The position numbers were made by a program, and so were the translations under genes. Below, in pieces: positions 48,055 to 58,011 of a DNA stretch of 64,000 nucleotides (position 1 is the first letter of the stretch; each line of letters starts with the position of its first letter). Source of the DNA: Oceanospirillales bacterium (GTDB lineage Bacteria; Pseudomonadota; Gammaproteobacteria; Pseudomonadales; Balneatricaceae); contig JAAEYW010000003.1 in assembly GCA_018223185.1 (NCBI GenBank), forward strand, positions 266,869 through 330,868. The letters run 5' to 3'. Below the pieces are notes generated by a model, which did no database searches, was not told where the DNA came from, and saw only the letters and a program-made list of their open reading frames with translations.

Positions 48055-48867
48055 TTACTTGAGGGCGTCATTCAGTGCCGGACGAATATTCTGCAGCAGG
48101 GCTTTCAGAATTTTCGGGTTGCCGGCGACAAGGTTTCCAGAACTCATGTAGTTGTTGTTGCCGGTAAAATCTGACAACAGGCCGCCAGCTTCCTGAATCA
48201 TCAGCGTTCCTGCTTCCATCTCCCACTGGTTCAGGCCGATCTGGAAAAAACCATCCAGTCGCCCTGCAGCGGTGTACGCCAGATTCAGGGCAGGTGAACC
48301 GCCGCTGTAGATGCTGCCGCTTTCCAGGGTGATATTTTTGAAGATCTGCTGGAAGCTGTCCAGATGTGCTTTGTCGCTGCTGCGGCCAAAGTATCCGCTG
48401 CCGATAAGTGAGTTATCCAGTAGTTTTCGGTTGCTGACCCGAAGGCGTTTGCCATTCAGTTGAGCGCCTCTGCCCCGGCTGGCGGTAAACTCTTCACCGG
48501 TAATCGGGTTGAGGATGATGGCATGTTCAAGTTTACCACGCTGGTGGCAGGCAATGCTCAGGGCAAAGACCGGCAGGGCGTTGGAGAAGTTTGAAATGCT
48601 GTCAATCGGATTCACTGTCCAGATGACGTCGCAAACCCTGTCTTCTGGTTTGTGTATACCGGTATATTCACCGTTGATCTGATGCTCGGGATACGCCTTA
48701 TGGATCGCGTTAACGATAGTGCGTTCAGCTTGTTTGCAGGTGTCTTCGAGAAACTCGATAACACTTGATTGTTCAGATTTGATCAGATCAAGTCGTTCGA
48801 CTGAACGGGCGATCTGTTCACCTGCGACGCGTGCCCCGCGCAGGGCAATATTAACCATCGGTTGCAT
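48055..48867 (-). CDS. suhB: SuhB-family protein with altered catalytic residues
   Basis: 270 residues, inositol-monophosphatase fold. The whole length aligns with E. coli SuhB, which acts in the NusA/B/E/G antitermination complex on rRNA operons. The active site is changed: the usual D-P-L-D-G-T-T-N reads N86-P-I-D89-S-I-S-N, and the W-D of the C-terminal motif reads W215-E216 (QWEMEAG). The Glu of the G-E-x motif remains (NGEYTG). Loss of the first Asp ligand should weaken or end phosphatase activity, leaving the antitermination role. Divergent from trmJ. Confidence 0.9.
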   Translation of the reverse strand: MQPMVNIALRGARVAGEQIARSVERLDLIKSEQSSVIEFLEDTCKQAERTIVNAIHKAYPEHQINGEYTGIHKPEDRVCDVIWTVNPIDSISNFSNALPVFALSIACHQRGKLEHAIILNPITGEEFTASRGRGAQLNGKRLRVSNRKLLDNSLIGSGYFGRSSDKAHLDSFQQIFKNITLESGSIYSGGSPALNLAYTAAGRLDGFFQIGLNQWEMEAGTLMIQEAGGLLSDFTGNNNYMSSGNLVAGNPKILKALLQNIRPALNDALK

Positions 48868-48996
48868 CTGTAAATACCAGTAAGGGTAGCAAAACGGGCA
48901 TTATACAAAACAGTTGCCATATAAAGAACAGTCCGGGATTAATAGTTGCTAAATATCTGATAAAATATGCCCCTTTTTTGAGTGGGCGGGTTCAAA

Positions 48997-49731
48997 ATGC
49001 TGGAAAATGTCCGAATCGTGCTGGTCAATACGAGCCATCCGGGGAATATCGGTGGTGTTGCCCGGGCGATGAAAAATATGGGGCTGTCCGCTCTTTGTCT
49101 GGTGAAGCCAGGATTGTTTCCTCATCCTGATGCTGAGGCGCGGGCATCCGGGGCCGGAGATATCCTCGCGCAGGCGATGGTGGTGGATACGCTTGAAGAT
49201 GCGTTGGCTGATTGTCATCTGGTGGTGGGTACGAGTGCCCGAAGCCGGACGATTCCCTGGCCTCTGGTTAACCCGCGGGAACTTGCAGCGATTGTATCGC
49301 CTCTGCCGGAAACGACCCGGGTTGCCATTGTGTTCGGGCGGGAAGACCGGGGGCTGACGAATGAGGAGTTGCAGCGTTGTCATCAGCATGTGCATATTCC
49401 TGTAGATGAGCGGTTTAGCTCGCTGAACCTCGCTGCAGCGGTGCAGGTGATCAGTTATGAGCTGCGTATGGCTAAAGTCTTTGGTGCGGAGGATGTGAAA
49501 CCGCGCTGGGGTACTGAGTGGGATGTGGAGCTGGCAGATGGGCGTGAGCTTGAGCTGATGTTTGATCATCTTGAGCAGACGCTGACTGAAATTGATTTTC
49601 TGGATCCGGATAAACCAAGAAATCTGATGCCAAGGTTGCGGCGTCTGATTTTGCGGGCGGTACCTGATAAGATAGAGGTCAATGTGCTCAGGGGTATGCT
49701 GACTGCAATTCAGAAGCGTAAGCGTAGTTAA
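48997..49731 (+). CDS. trmJ: tRNA (cytidine/uridine-2'-O-)-methyltransferase TrmJ
   Basis: 244 residues from the ATG at 48997 (MLENVRIVLVNTSHPGNIGG). SPOUT-fold methyltransferase modifying position 32 of tRNAs. Motifs: N-x-x-H-P-G-N-I-G at about 12-20, VFGREDRGLTNEEL at about 113-126 and LNLAAAVQVISYEL at about 147-160, forming the trefoil knot. Usually next to suhB and iscR, as here. Confidence 0.96.
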   Translation: MLENVRIVLVNTSHPGNIGGVARAMKNMGLSALCLVKPGLFPHPDAEARASGAGDILAQAMVVDTLEDALADCHLVVGTSARSRTIPWPLVNPRELAAIVSPLPETTRVAIVFGREDRGLTNEELQRCHQHVHIPVDERFSSLNLAAAVQVISYELRMAKVFGAEDVKPRWGTEWDVELADGRELELMFDHLEQTLTEIDFLDPDKPRNLMPRLRRLILRAVPDKIEVNVLRGMLTAIQKRKRS

Positions 49732-49765
49732 ATGCTGCGTACGGGTTGCGGTTGCCGGTCTGGGT

Positions 49766-49790
49766 ATAGTTGACTGTTTTAGTCGGTTTA
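49766..49790 (+). promoter_or_regulatory. IscR type-1 operator, upstream copy
   Basis: ATAGTTGACT then GTTTT then AGTCGGTTTA. It matches the type-1 IscR site (ATA-S-YYGACT…AGTCRR-S-TAT), recognised by the 2Fe-2S form of IscR. It lies just upstream of the second copy. Confidence 0.8.
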
Positions 49791-49823
49791 ATAGTTGACC
49801 AAAATAGTTGGTTATTGCATAAT
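49791..49823 (+). promoter_or_regulatory. iscR promoter with second IscR type-1 operator
   Basis: ATAGTTGACC then AAAAT then AGTTGGTTAT (49791-49815) is a second type-1 site placed end to end with the first. It covers a -35 TTGACC (49795-49800). A -10 CATAAT (49818-49823) follows after a 17-base spacer. Holo-IscR bound here would block RNA polymerase, giving classical negative autoregulation of the isc operon. Confidence 0.85.
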
Positions 49824-49868
49824 GCAGTCAGCTTCGTTGAACCACGAAGAATGACGGAGAGATTGGTA

Positions 49869-50354
49869 ATGCGATTAACTACAAAAGGCCGCTATGCGGT
49901 GACAGCAATGCTTGATCTGGCAATACATGCCGGAAAAGGACCTGTAAGTCTGGCAGATATTTCCGAGCGTCAGGGGATCTCCCTGTCCTATCTTGAACAG
50001 CTGTTTGCTAAGCTGCGGCGTAATGAACTGGTACGCAGTGTACGCGGTCCTGGTGGTGGTTACCAGCTTAACCGTGAGCAGCAGGATATAGATGTTGCTC
50101 AGGTTATTGACGCTGTAAATGAGTCAGTTGATGCTACAGGTTGTGGCCACACTGGCAATTGTCAGGACGGCAATGTTTGTCTTACGCATCATCTTTGGTG
50201 TGATCTGAGTAGTCAGATTCATGCATTTTTAAGTCAGATATCACTGGCTGATCTGATGGAAAGGAATGACGTTCGCAGCGTTGCCGAGCGGCAGGGTCGA
50301 GGGCATATAGCGTCATTTGAAGATTCACTTATTTCCGCAAAAGTAACAGCCTGA
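49869..50354 (+). CDS. iscR: Fe-S cluster regulator IscR
   Basis: 161 residues from the ATG at 49869. An Rrf2-family winged helix ([20 protein letters not shown]…[17 protein letters not shown]) is followed by the cluster-binding Cys92, Cys98, Cys104 and His107 region ([18 protein letters not shown]). It senses Fe-S demand and represses isc when holo. First gene of the isc operon; iscS begins 33 bases later. Confidence 0.98.
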   Translation: MRLTTKGRYAVTAMLDLAIHAGKGPVSLADISERQGISLSYLEQLFAKLRRNELVRSVRGPGGGYQLNREQQDIDVAQVIDAVNESVDATGCGHTGNCQDGNVCLTHHLWCDLSSQIHAFLSQISLADLMERNDVRSVAERQGRGHIASFEDSLISAKVTA

Positions 50355-50387
50355 GCTGCGGTTCAGGTTTTTGGAGAAGTATAGACA

Positions 50388-51602
50388 ATGAAATTACCAA
50401 TCTACTTTGATTATTCTGCTACTACACCGGTAGATCCCCGGGTTGCAGACAAAATGATTGAGTGTCTCACAATGGACGGTAATTTCGGTAACCCGGCATC
50501 CCGTTCTCATGTGTACGGATGGAAGGCTGAAGAGGCTGTTGAAACAGCGCGCCGTCAGGTTGCTGATCTGCTCAATGCAGACCCCCGGGAGATCGTATGG
50601 ACCTCTGGTGCGACTGAGTCTGATAATCTGGCGATTAAAGGTGTAGCGCACTTTTATCAAAAGAAAGGTAAGCACATCATCACCTCCAAAATTGAGCATA
50701 AGGCGGTACTGGATACCTGTCGCCAGCTGGAGCGTGAAGGGTTTGAAGTGACATATCTTGATCCGGATAAAGACGGTGTTATTCACCCAGAAGCGGTTGC
50801 AGCTGCATTGCGTGAAGATACTATTCTGGTGTCTTTAATGCATGTGAATAACGAAATCGGTGTGATCAACGATATCGCAGCCATCGGTGAGATTACCCGG
50901 GCTAATGGTGTTTTGTTGCACGTAGATGCGGCCCAGAGTGCCGGTAAGATTGATATCGATGTTGAGACGATGAAGGTCGATCTGATCTCTCTTTCAGCAC
51001 ATAAAATGTACGGTCCAAAAGGGATGGGCGCACTCTATGTTCGCCGTAAACCGCGGGTTCGTCTGGAAGCTCAGATGCATGGCGGCGGTCATGAGCGCGG
51101 CATGCGTTCCGGTACGCTGGCAACTCATCAGATTGTTGGTATGGGCGAAGCTGCAGCGATTGCTAAGGCTGAGATGCACCAGGAGAGTGAGCGTATTACT
51201 GCGTTGAGAAAGCGGTTCTGGGATGGTCTTTCTGATATGGAAGAGATCTACCTGAACGGTTCAGAAAATCAGCGCTATATCGGTAATATGAATGTCAGCT
51301 TCAACTATGTTGAGGGTGAATCTCTGCTGATGTCGCTTAAAGATCTTGCGGTTTCTTCCGGATCGGCCTGTACCTCTGCGAGTCTGGAGCCTTCTTATGT
51401 GTTGCGGGCGCTGGGACTGAATGATGAGATGGCGCATAGTTCTATCCGCTTCTCAATCGGTCGTTTCACGACTGAAGAAGATATTGATCGGGCTGTTGAA
51501 GAAATTCGCACGGCCGTAGGTAAGCTCCGTGAACTTTCTCCTTTGTGGGATATGTATAAAGACGGTGTGGATTTAAGCAAAGTTGAATGGGTTCACCATT
51601 AA
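50388..51602 (+). CDS. iscS: Cysteine desulfurase IscS
   Basis: 404 residues. A PLP enzyme that takes sulfur from cysteine for Fe-S clusters and tRNA thiolation. PLP Lys in [12 protein letters not shown] (about residue 206) and catalytic loop Cys in [17 protein letters not shown] (about residue 328). The C-terminal helix ends [21 protein letters not shown], the IscU/frataxin-binding tail seen in E. coli. Confidence 0.99.
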   Translation: MKLPIYFDYSATTPVDPRVADKMIECLTMDGNFGNPASRSHVYGWKAEEAVETARRQVADLLNADPREIVWTSGATESDNLAIKGVAHFYQKKGKHIITSKIEHKAVLDTCRQLEREGFEVTYLDPDKDGVIHPEAVAAALREDTILVSLMHVNNEIGVINDIAAIGEITRANGVLLHVDAAQSAGKIDIDVETMKVDLISLSAHKMYGPKGMGALYVRRKPRVRLEAQMHGGGHERGMRSGTLATHQIVGMGEAAAIAKAEMHQESERITALRKRFWDGLSDMEEIYLNGSENQRYIGNMNVSFNYVEGESLLMSLKDLAVSSGSACTSASLEPSYVLRALGLNDEMAHSSIRFSIGRFTTEEDIDRAVEEIRTAVGKLRELSPLWDMYKDGVDLSKVEWVHH

Positions 51603-51637
51603 TCTTTATCGGGTGAATACTGCTTTAGGAGGTCGTT

Positions 51638-52024
51638 ATGGCTTATAGTGAACAGGTTATCGATCATTACGAAAATCCTCGTAATGTTGGCAAAATGAAT
51701 GACCAGGACGATAACATCGGTACTGGTATGGTTGGAGCTCCGGCCTGTGGTGACGTTATGCGTCTGCAGATTAAGGTTAGTGACGATGGTATTATTGAAG
51801 ATGCCAAGTTTAAGACCTACGGTTGCGGTTCCGCTATCGCTTCCAGTTCTCTGGTTACCGAGTGGGTAAAGGGGATGACGCTGGATCAGGCGCAGGAACT
51901 GAAAAACACTAGGATCGCCGAAGAGCTGGCGCTTCCGCCGGTTAAGATTCACTGCTCAGTACTGGCAGAAGATGCGATCAAAGCGGCGGTTGCCGATTAC
52001 AAAGAAAAACAGGCGAAGAAGTAA
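51638..52024 (+). CDS. iscU: Fe-S scaffold IscU
   Basis: 128 residues. Cluster ligands: Cys in APACGDVM (about 37), Cys in YGCGSAIASS (about 63), His and Cys in KIHCSVLAEDA (about 105-106), with the Asp in CGD. LPPVK at about 99-103 is the HscA-binding motif. Good ribosome site GGAGG upstream. Confidence 0.99.
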   Translation: MAYSEQVIDHYENPRNVGKMNDQDDNIGTGMVGAPACGDVMRLQIKVSDDGIIEDAKFKTYGCGSAIASSSLVTEWVKGMTLDQAQELKNTRIAEELALPPVKIHCSVLAEDAIKAAVADYKEKQAKK

Positions 52025-52060
52025 TAACTGAGCTAAGGGCTCGATGGAGTAAACGGATTC

Positions 52061-52384
52061 ATGGCAATTACAATGACACCGGCAGCGTCTGATCATGTCA
52101 GCAAATATCTCAAAACCCGCGGTCATGGATTTGGCGTCCGGCTGGGTGTTCGCACCTCAGGCTGTTCTGGTATGGCTTATGTGTTGGAATTTGTTGATGA
52201 TATTCAGGACGAAGATCAGGTATTTGAGTCTGACGGTGTAAATGTTGTTATCGATCCTAAAAGTCTGCTTTATCTGGATGGCACCGAGCTCGATTTTGTT
52301 AAAGAGGGCTTGAATGAGGGCTTTAAGTTTAATAACCCGAACGTCAAAAACGAATGCGGTTGCGGCGAAAGCTTTAATATCTGA
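52061..52384 (+). CDS. iscA: A-type Fe-S carrier IscA
   Basis: 107 residues. The three ligand cysteines are in [13 protein letters not shown] (Cys35-type) and NECGCGESF (Cys99 and Cys101-type). It carries clusters or iron from IscU to targets. Spaced 36 bases from iscU. Confidence 0.98.
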   Translation: MAITMTPAASDHVSKYLKTRGHGFGVRLGVRTSGCSGMAYVLEFVDDIQDEDQVFESDGVNVVIDPKSLLYLDGTELDFVKEGLNEGFKFNNPNVKNECGCGESFNI

Positions 52385-52460
52385 GTCCTTTGTTATCATG
52401 GCGCTTGTTTGTCAGAGCGCTGTGGTAATGTATAACACTTCTTTTTCACCTGCTGGTTAG

Positions 52461-53003
52461 ATGATGGATATTTCTCAGAACTATTTTGAATTCTTAGCTC
52501 TGCCGGTGACGTATCAGCTGGACCTTCAGGCTCTTGCTGAACGAAGCCGGGAGTTGCAAAAAACCTTGCACCCGGATCGCTTTTCACATTTGTCTGATCG
52601 GGAGCGCAGGCTTTCTGTTCAATATACAGCTTATCTTAATGAGGCTGTGTCGACGCTGAAAAAGCCTCTCTCCCGTGCGCAGTACCTGTTGAAGCTGGAG
52701 GGGCTTGATACCTTCTCTGAAACCCAGCAGCAGCTTGCCCCGATGTTTCTTATGCAGCAGATGGAGTTGCGTGAGTCGCTTGAGGACGTTGTAGGCGCAA
52801 CGGATTCGGAGGCTGAGCTGGAAGCGCTTCGGATGGCGGTTGAGCGAGAACTGCTATCGCTGCGCGAGCAGTTTGATGCGTACTATCAACAATCGACACC
52901 TTCAGCCTTCGAGGCAGCCGCGGTCTGTGTCAGAAAGATGCAGTTTTTTGATAAGCTGGGCCGTGAGATTGAGGCTCTGGAAGATCAACTTTTCGACGAA
53001 TAA
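52461..53003 (+). CDS. hscB: Co-chaperone HscB
   Basis: 180 residues (or 179 from the second ATG at 52464). J-domain with LHPDRFSH (HPD at about 34-36), then a C-terminal three-helix bundle that binds IscU ([16 protein letters not shown]). It delivers IscU to HscA and stimulates its ATPase. Stop is seven bases before hscA. Confidence 0.97.
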   Translation: MMDISQNYFEFLALPVTYQLDLQALAERSRELQKTLHPDRFSHLSDRERRLSVQYTAYLNEAVSTLKKPLSRAQYLLKLEGLDTFSETQQQLAPMFLMQQMELRESLEDVVGATDSEAELEALRMAVERELLSLREQFDAYYQQSTPSAFEAAAVCVRKMQFFDKLGREIEALEDQLFDE

Positions 53004-53010
53004 AAAAACT

Positions 53011-54885
53011 ATGGCGTTATTGCAGATTGCAGAACCGGGACAAAGTCCTGAGCCCCACAAGCGAAAGCTTGCTGTGGGCATTGATTTAGGAACAACCAAT
53101 TCGCTGGTAGCTGCTGTACGCAGTGGCGAATCAACCACCCTTCCTGATGAGGGGGGGAGTCATCTGCTGCCCTCTGTTGTGCGTTATACCGAGCAGGGAG
53201 TGGTTGTTGGTCAGGCTGCACTGTCAAAAGCATCGGTAGATCCGTTTAACACCATTGTATCGGTTAAGCGTCTGATGGGTCGGGGTGTTGATGATCTGAA
53301 AGGGCTTGAGGGTGAAGCGGTGTACCGTTTTGCTGAGCGGGATGGCGGAATGCCATATTTGCAGACCGTGGCCGGGGATAAAAGTCCGGTTGAGGTGTCT
53401 GCTGAAATTCTCAGAACGCTCAAATCCCGTGCGCGGGCTTCGTTGGAAGGTGAGCTGGAGGGTGCGGTTATTACCGTTCCGGCTTATTTTGATGATGCTC
53501 AGCGACAGGCAACCAAAGACGCCGCTCAGCTGGCTGGTATTAGGGTGCTGCGTTTGCTCAACGAGCCCACTGCTGCTGCAGTGGCCTATGGTCTTGATAA
53601 GGCTGCTGAAGGGGTTATTGCTGTCTTTGATCTGGGCGGTGGTACCTTTGATATCTCTATTTTGCGTTTGAATAAAGGTGTTTTTGAGGTTCTGGCAACG
53701 GGTGGTGATAGCGCCCTGGGTGGTGATGATTTCGATCTGGCGCTGGCGCGCTGGTTCCTCGATCAGCTTGGCGGTAAAGAGGTGATTGCCGGTGAGTCCC
53801 GCTATTTGACTGAGAAAGCTCGTTGGGTGAAAGAGAAGCTGACGGATAATCAAAGTGTTGTTGTTGATCTTGATCATGCAGGGCAGAAGATCTCTTTAAC
53901 GGTCTCCCGGGAGTTGTTTGATGGTCTGGTTGAGCCTCTGGTCGGTAAAACAATTCGCGCCTGTCGCCGGGCGCTGAAGGATGCTGCTATCAGTATCGAA
54001 GAGGTTCAGGATGTTGTAATGGTCGGCGGTAGTACCCGTGTGCCGGTTGTGCGTGAGCGGGTAGAGCAGTTTTATGGTCGTGCCCCGCGAATCGACATTG
54101 ATCCCGACCGGGTGGTGGCTGTAGGTGCGGCTATTCAGGCAGATGTGCTGGCCGGTAATAAGCCTGACAGCGAGATGCTGTTGCTGGATGTGCTGCCGCT
54201 TTCGCTGGGGCTTGAAACGATGGGTGGGTTGGCGGAGAAGGTTATTCACCGCAACACGTCGATTCCGGTTGCCCGGGCACAGGAGTTTACCACCTATCAG
54301 GATGGCCAGACTGCCATGATGATTCATGTGGTTCAGGGGGAGCGGGAGCTGGTTGAAGATTGTCGCTCGCTGGCTCAGTTTGTTCTGCGGGGTATTCCTC
54401 CGATGGCTGCTGGCGCTGCTAAAATCAGGGTTGCTTTTCAGGTTGATGCGGATGGTTTGCTGGGGGTCTCAGCAAAAGAGTTGTCCACTGGTGTTGAAAG
54501 CGAAATCCAGGTTAAGCCGTCTTATGGGCTGGGTGATAATGAGATTGCTGAGATGCTGAAGGCCTCCTACAGCTTTGCTGAAGATGATATGCAGTTACGT
54601 CATCTGCGAGAACAGCAGGTTGAGGCTGACCGGCTGCTGCTGTCCCTTGAACAGGCGATACAGGCTGATGGCGAAGTACTGCTGAGCGGTGAAGAAGTGG
54701 AGCATCTGCGTGAGCAGATGGCTATTCTGCAGGTGCTGAGAAATGGGTCAGATGCTGCTGCAATCGAGAGCGGTGTTAAAATATTGTCTCAGGCCAGTGA
54801 CTTCTTTGCTGCACGTCGGATGGATCAAAGTATTAAAAATGCTCTTAAGGGGCATAGTATTCAAGAGATTGAGGGAGATTCCTGA
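53011..54885 (+). CDS. hscA: Hsp70-type chaperone HscA
   Basis: 624 residues from the ATG at 53011 ([16 protein letters not shown]); longer frames upstream lie inside hscB. ATPase domain: [40 protein letters not shown] and [11 protein letters not shown]. The C-terminal substrate domain from about 395 recognises the LPPVK motif of IscU. Its TGA overlaps the fdx ATG by one base. Confidence 0.98.
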   Translation: MALLQIAEPGQSPEPHKRKLAVGIDLGTTNSLVAAVRSGESTTLPDEGGSHLLPSVVRYTEQGVVVGQAALSKASVDPFNTIVSVKRLMGRGVDDLKGLEGEAVYRFAERDGGMPYLQTVAGDKSPVEVSAEILRTLKSRARASLEGELEGAVITVPAYFDDAQRQATKDAAQLAGIRVLRLLNEPTAAAVAYGLDKAAEGVIAVFDLGGGTFDISILRLNKGVFEVLATGGDSALGGDDFDLALARWFLDQLGGKEVIAGESRYLTEKARWVKEKLTDNQSVVVDLDHAGQKISLTVSRELFDGLVEPLVGKTIRACRRALKDAAISIEEVQDVVMVGGSTRVPVVRERVEQFYGRAPRIDIDPDRVVAVGAAIQADVLAGNKPDSEMLLLDVLPLSLGLETMGGLAEKVIHRNTSIPVARAQEFTTYQDGQTAMMIHVVQGERELVEDCRSLAQFVLRGIPPMAAGAAKIRVAFQVDADGLLGVSAKELSTGVESEIQVKPSYGLGDNEIAEMLKASYSFAEDDMQLRHLREQQVEADRLLLSLEQAIQADGEVLLSGEEVEHLREQMAILQVLRNGSDAAAIESGVKILSQASDFFAARRMDQSIKNALKGHSIQEIEGDS

Positions 54886-55223
54886 TGCCGCAGATTATTT
54901 TTCTGCCCCATGATGAGCTTTGCCCGGAGGGTAAAGTGATTGAGGCTGATGTGGGTGAGACTATCTGTGATGCCGCCTTACGAGAGGGGATTGAGATAGA
55001 ACATGCGTGTGAGAAGTCCTGTGCATGCACGACCTGTCATGTCATTGTGCGTGAGGGGTTTGACTCGTTAGATGAGTCAGACGAACTTGAGGATGACATG
55101 CTGGATAAGGCCTGGGGGCTGGAGCCTGAATCCCGCTTGAGTTGTCAGGCGGTGGTGGGTGATGATGATCTTGTGGTAGAGATCCCTAAATACACCATCA
55201 ATCAGGTTTCAGAGCGTCATTGA
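54885..55223 (+). CDS. fdx: 2Fe-2S ferredoxin of the Isc system
   Basis: 112 residues, adrenodoxin type. Cluster ligands C42-x5-C48-x2-C51 in HACEKSCACTTCHV and the fourth in RLSCQAVV. Supplies electrons during cluster assembly on IscU. Translationally coupled to hscA. Confidence 0.98.
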   Translation: MPQIIFLPHDELCPEGKVIEADVGETICDAALREGIEIEHACEKSCACTTCHVIVREGFDSLDESDELEDDMLDKAWGLEPESRLSCQAVVGDDDLVVEIPKYTINQVSERH

Positions 55224-55255
55224 AACCCGGATTTCACGACCAACCGGAGGCGTTT

Positions 55256-55450
55256 ATGAAGTGGATAGATGTTTACGATATCGCAATAGAGCTGGATGAG
55301 AAGTATCCCGATACTGATCCGCTGACAGTCAGTTTTCCTGATCTGTACGAGTGGGTCATGGCACTGGATGGCTTTGATGATGATCCTGATCGCTGCGGTG
55401 AAAAAGTGCTGGAAGGGATTCAGATGGCCTGGATCGAAGAGCGTCAGTAG
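55256..55450 (+). CDS. iscX: IscX, IscS-binding modulator
   Basis: 64 residues from the ATG at 55256, after GGAGG. Acidic small winged-helix protein (MKWIDVYDIAIELDEKYPDTDP…DDDPDRCGEKVLEGIQMAWIEE) that binds IscS and iron and competes with frataxin. Last gene of the isc operon; a terminator follows. Confidence 0.97.
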   Translation: MKWIDVYDIAIELDEKYPDTDPLTVSFPDLYEWVMALDGFDDDPDRCGEKVLEGIQMAWIEERQ

Positions 55451-55459
55451 AAGATACTG

Positions 55460-55486
55460 AAAAAGCCCGCAAATGCGGGCTTTTTC
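55460..55486. terminator. isc operon terminator
   Basis: AAAAAGCCCGCA, loop AA, TGCGGGCTTTTT. Ten bases after the iscX stop. Confidence 0.9.
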
Positions 55487-55523
55487 GTGGCTGGAGATGC
55501 TGTTCAGTGAGGATTGCATAGCG

Positions 55524-55529
55524 TATAAT
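55524..55529 (+). promoter_or_regulatory. ndk -10 element
   Basis: A perfect TATAAT at 55524-55529, 86 bases before ndk and just after the isc terminator. The -35 at 17 bases upstream (TGTTCA) is weak, so the promoter may need an activator. Confidence 0.5.
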
Positions 55530-55614
55530 TGCGCGTTTCATTTTTCTGGCAAGTCTGCGACTTTAGTCGCCGGCTGCAAACTGCCCTGAACTTTATACTG
55601 AGGATTAATAGCAC

Positions 55615-56022
55615 ATGGCTATCGAACGTACTTTTTCTATCATCAAGCCTGATGCCGTTGCAAAAAACGTTATTGGTAAAATCGTTTCTCGTTTTGAGTC
55701 TAACGGTCTGAAAATCGTTGAAATGCAACTGAAGCAGCTGAGCCGTGAAGAAGCTGAAGGTTTCTACGCTGAGCACAAAGAGCGTCCGTTCTTTGGTGAT
55801 CTGGTTGAATTCATGACTTCTGGTCCTGTTGTTGTTCAGGTTCTTGAAGGTGAAAACGCTATCGCTCTGAACCGTGAGCTGATGGGAGCAACTAACCCAC
55901 AAGAAGCAGCTGAAGGTACTATCCGTCGTGATTTCGCTCAGTCAATTGATGCGAATGCGGTTCATGGTTCTGATTCTGCAGCGTCTGCTGAACGCGAGAT
56001 CGCTTACTTCTTCGGTAAGTAA
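55615..56022 (+). CDS. ndk: Nucleoside diphosphate kinase
   Basis: 135 residues, somewhat shorter than E. coli's 143. Balances NTP pools by a phospho-His intermediate: His in NAVHGSDS at about 114. Nucleotide-binding blocks: [14 protein letters not shown] and [18 protein letters not shown]. Own promoter likely at about 55524. rlmN follows. Confidence 0.98.
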   Translation: MAIERTFSIIKPDAVAKNVIGKIVSRFESNGLKIVEMQLKQLSREEAEGFYAEHKERPFFGDLVEFMTSGPVVVQVLEGENAIALNRELMGATNPQEAAEGTIRRDFAQSIDANAVHGSDSAASAEREIAYFFGK

Positions 56023-56028
56023 TCCCTG

Positions 56029-56050
56029 CGGGCCGCTAACCGGCGGCCCG
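56029..56050. other. Perfect hairpin between ndk and rlmN
   Basis: CGGGCCGC, loop TAACCG, GCGGCCCG. Eight GC-rich base pairs without a T tract, so it may be a weak attenuator or an mRNA 3'-end stabiliser for ndk rather than a full terminator. Confidence 0.55.
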
Positions 56051-56075
56051 TCATTTCATGAAAGTTGAGACCGCT

Positions 56076-57209
56076 ATGACTGAATCCACTCAAAAAATTA
56101 ACCTGCTCGGATTCTCTCCAAAAAAACTGGAAGAGTTCTTTGTGAGTATTGGCGAAAAACCTTTTCGTTCGACTCAGGTGCTGAAATGGATTCATCAGTT
56201 TGGGGCCAGCAGCTTTGATGAAATGACTAATATCAGTAAGGCGCTGAGGCAGAAGCTAAGTGAGGTTTCTGAAATTCGTGAGCCTGAAGTGCTGGTGCAG
56301 AATATTTCAAAAGATGGCACCCGTAAATGGGTGATTCAGCTGGATGGAGGCTCTGCCGTTGAGGCTGTTCTGATTCCGGAAAATGGCCGGGCTACTCTGT
56401 GTATCTCATCTCAGATTGGCTGCTCGCTGGATTGTAGTTTCTGTTCGACCGGTAAGCAGGGGTTTAACCGCAACCTCAGTGCTGCAGAAGTTATCGGCCA
56501 GGTACGGGTAGCAATCCGTTCATTTGGCCCGTTTGACCCCAACGGTGACCGCCGGGTTACCAATGTGGTGCTGATGGGGATGGGCGAGCCGCTGATGAAC
56601 TTCGACAATGTCGTTGATGCCATTCATCTGATGATGGATGATAATGCTTACGGTCTGTCCAAGCGCCGTGTTACTTTGAGTACTGCGGGTGTCGTGCCGC
56701 AGATTGATAAGCTGAGTCAGGTTACTGACGTCTCTCTGGCAATCTCTCTGCATGCCCCGACTGATGAGTTACGCGATCAGCTGGTGCCGATTAATAAACG
56801 CTACCCGATTGCCGAGCTGGTTGATGCCTGTAACCGTTACATGGCAAATTTGAAGGATAAGCGGGTTATTACAGTTGAATATACGCTGATCGCCGGTGTA
56901 AATGACCACCCAAGTCAGGCAAAACAACTGGTTAAGCTGTTAAAACGTTTACCCTGCAAGTTAAACCTAATACCATTTAATCCGTTTCCGAATTCAGACT
57001 ATCGACGTCCGTCTGAAGATGCGATTCAGGCTTTTAAAATGGTTATGGTTAAGGCAGGAGTCATAACCACTGTCCGGCGAACCCGGGGTGATGACGTTGA
57101 TGCTGCTTGTGGGCAGCTGGTAGGTCAGGTAATGGACCGTACCCGTCGTAGTGAAAAATATATCCCGCTAAAAGATGCCAGCGGTGTGCAGCAGGAACCG
57201 CCTCGTTAA
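56076..57209 (+). CDS. rlmN: 23S rRNA A2503 / tRNA A37 C2-methyltransferase RlmN
   Basis: 377 residues from the ATG at 56076, preceded by GAG at a normal distance; an ATG at 56058 lacks a ribosome site. Radical SAM enzyme with C-x3-C-x2-C in [15 protein letters not shown] (about 110-124). The methyl-carrying Cys near the C-terminus is in [10 protein letters not shown] (about residue 350), with a second conserved Cys in LSTAGVV-adjacent fold. Affects translational fidelity and antibiotic sensitivity. Standard neighbour of ndk and pilW. Confidence 0.97.
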   Translation: MTESTQKINLLGFSPKKLEEFFVSIGEKPFRSTQVLKWIHQFGASSFDEMTNISKALRQKLSEVSEIREPEVLVQNISKDGTRKWVIQLDGGSAVEAVLIPENGRATLCISSQIGCSLDCSFCSTGKQGFNRNLSAAEVIGQVRVAIRSFGPFDPNGDRRVTNVVLMGMGEPLMNFDNVVDAIHLMMDDNAYGLSKRRVTLSTAGVVPQIDKLSQVTDVSLAISLHAPTDELRDQLVPINKRYPIAELVDACNRYMANLKDKRVITVEYTLIAGVNDHPSQAKQLVKLLKRLPCKLNLIPFNPFPNSDYRRPSEDAIQAFKMVMVKAGVITTVRRTRGDDVDAACGQLVGQVMDRTRRSEKYIPLKDASGVQQEPPR

Positions 57210-57249
57210 GTACGCAATGTGAAACTAATCTCGCCAGGAGTGAATAGGA

Positions 57250-58011
57250 TTGAAAGGTTATCTGATATTACTGATTAGTCTATTGATTGCCGGGTGTGCG
57301 GGACAACAGGTTACGACAGGAGAGCAGGATACGCCTAAGGCGGTTCAGGCATACAACTCACTGGGTATGCAGTATTTGCGACGCAGTGATACTGCTAATG
57401 CCAAGCTCGCCTTTCAGCGTTCCATCGAGATTGATTCTGATTCTGCACAGGCCTATAACGGTCTGGCGATGGTTTTTCAGTTAGAACAAGATGCACCACT
57501 GGCAGAAAGCTACTTTAAAAAAGCGATTAAGGTGGAGCCGGATAGTGCCATGCTGCACAACAATTATGGGGCTTTTTTGTTTAGCCGTAAGCGCTACCCT
57601 GAGGCCTGCAAAGAGCTGGGCCGGGCAACGGAAGATCCTTTTTATAATCAGCGCAGCCAGGCGTTTGAAAACCTGGGTCGGTGTTATCGGCTGATTGATC
57701 GTCTGGATGCCGCTGAACATGCTTTTAAGCGCAGTCTGACGCTGAACCCGAAAAGGCCTCTGGCGATTCTCCAGCTATCTGATGTGATGTTACAAAAGGG
57801 TGATCTGGAAGAAGCGGTTGGCTTGTTTGATCAGTACAGCGCAATGGTTGATGCAAAACAGGTTCAGCACTCTGCGCAGAGTCTGTGGCTTGGGGTTCAG
57901 ATCTCCCGGTTGAAGAATAGTGGCATTGATGCCGCGACCTATGGTCTGATCCTCAAGAACTTGTTTCCGGATTCAGAAGAGTATCAGCAGTATAAGGAGT
58001 CAACACCGTGA
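57250..58011 (+). CDS. pilW: Type IV pilus biogenesis lipoprotein PilW/PilF
   Basis: 253 residues from a TTG at 57250, with CAGGAG upstream. Lipobox LIAGC at about 13-17. Five to six TPR repeats (AYNSLGMQYLRRSDTANAKL, AYNGLAMVFQLEQDAPLAES, LHNNYGAFLFSRKRYPEACK). It helps the secretin PilQ multimerise in the outer membrane. The rodZ start overlaps its stop by four bases. Confidence 0.95.
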   Translation: MKGYLILLISLLIAGCAGQQVTTGEQDTPKAVQAYNSLGMQYLRRSDTANAKLAFQRSIEIDSDSAQAYNGLAMVFQLEQDAPLAESYFKKAIKVEPDSAMLHNNYGAFLFSRKRYPEACKELGRATEDPFYNQRSQAFENLGRCYRLIDRLDAAEHAFKRSLTLNPKRPLAILQLSDVMLQKGDLEEAVGLFDQYSAMVDAKQVQHSAQSLWLGVQISRLKNSGIDAATYGLILKNLFPDSEEYQQYKESTP

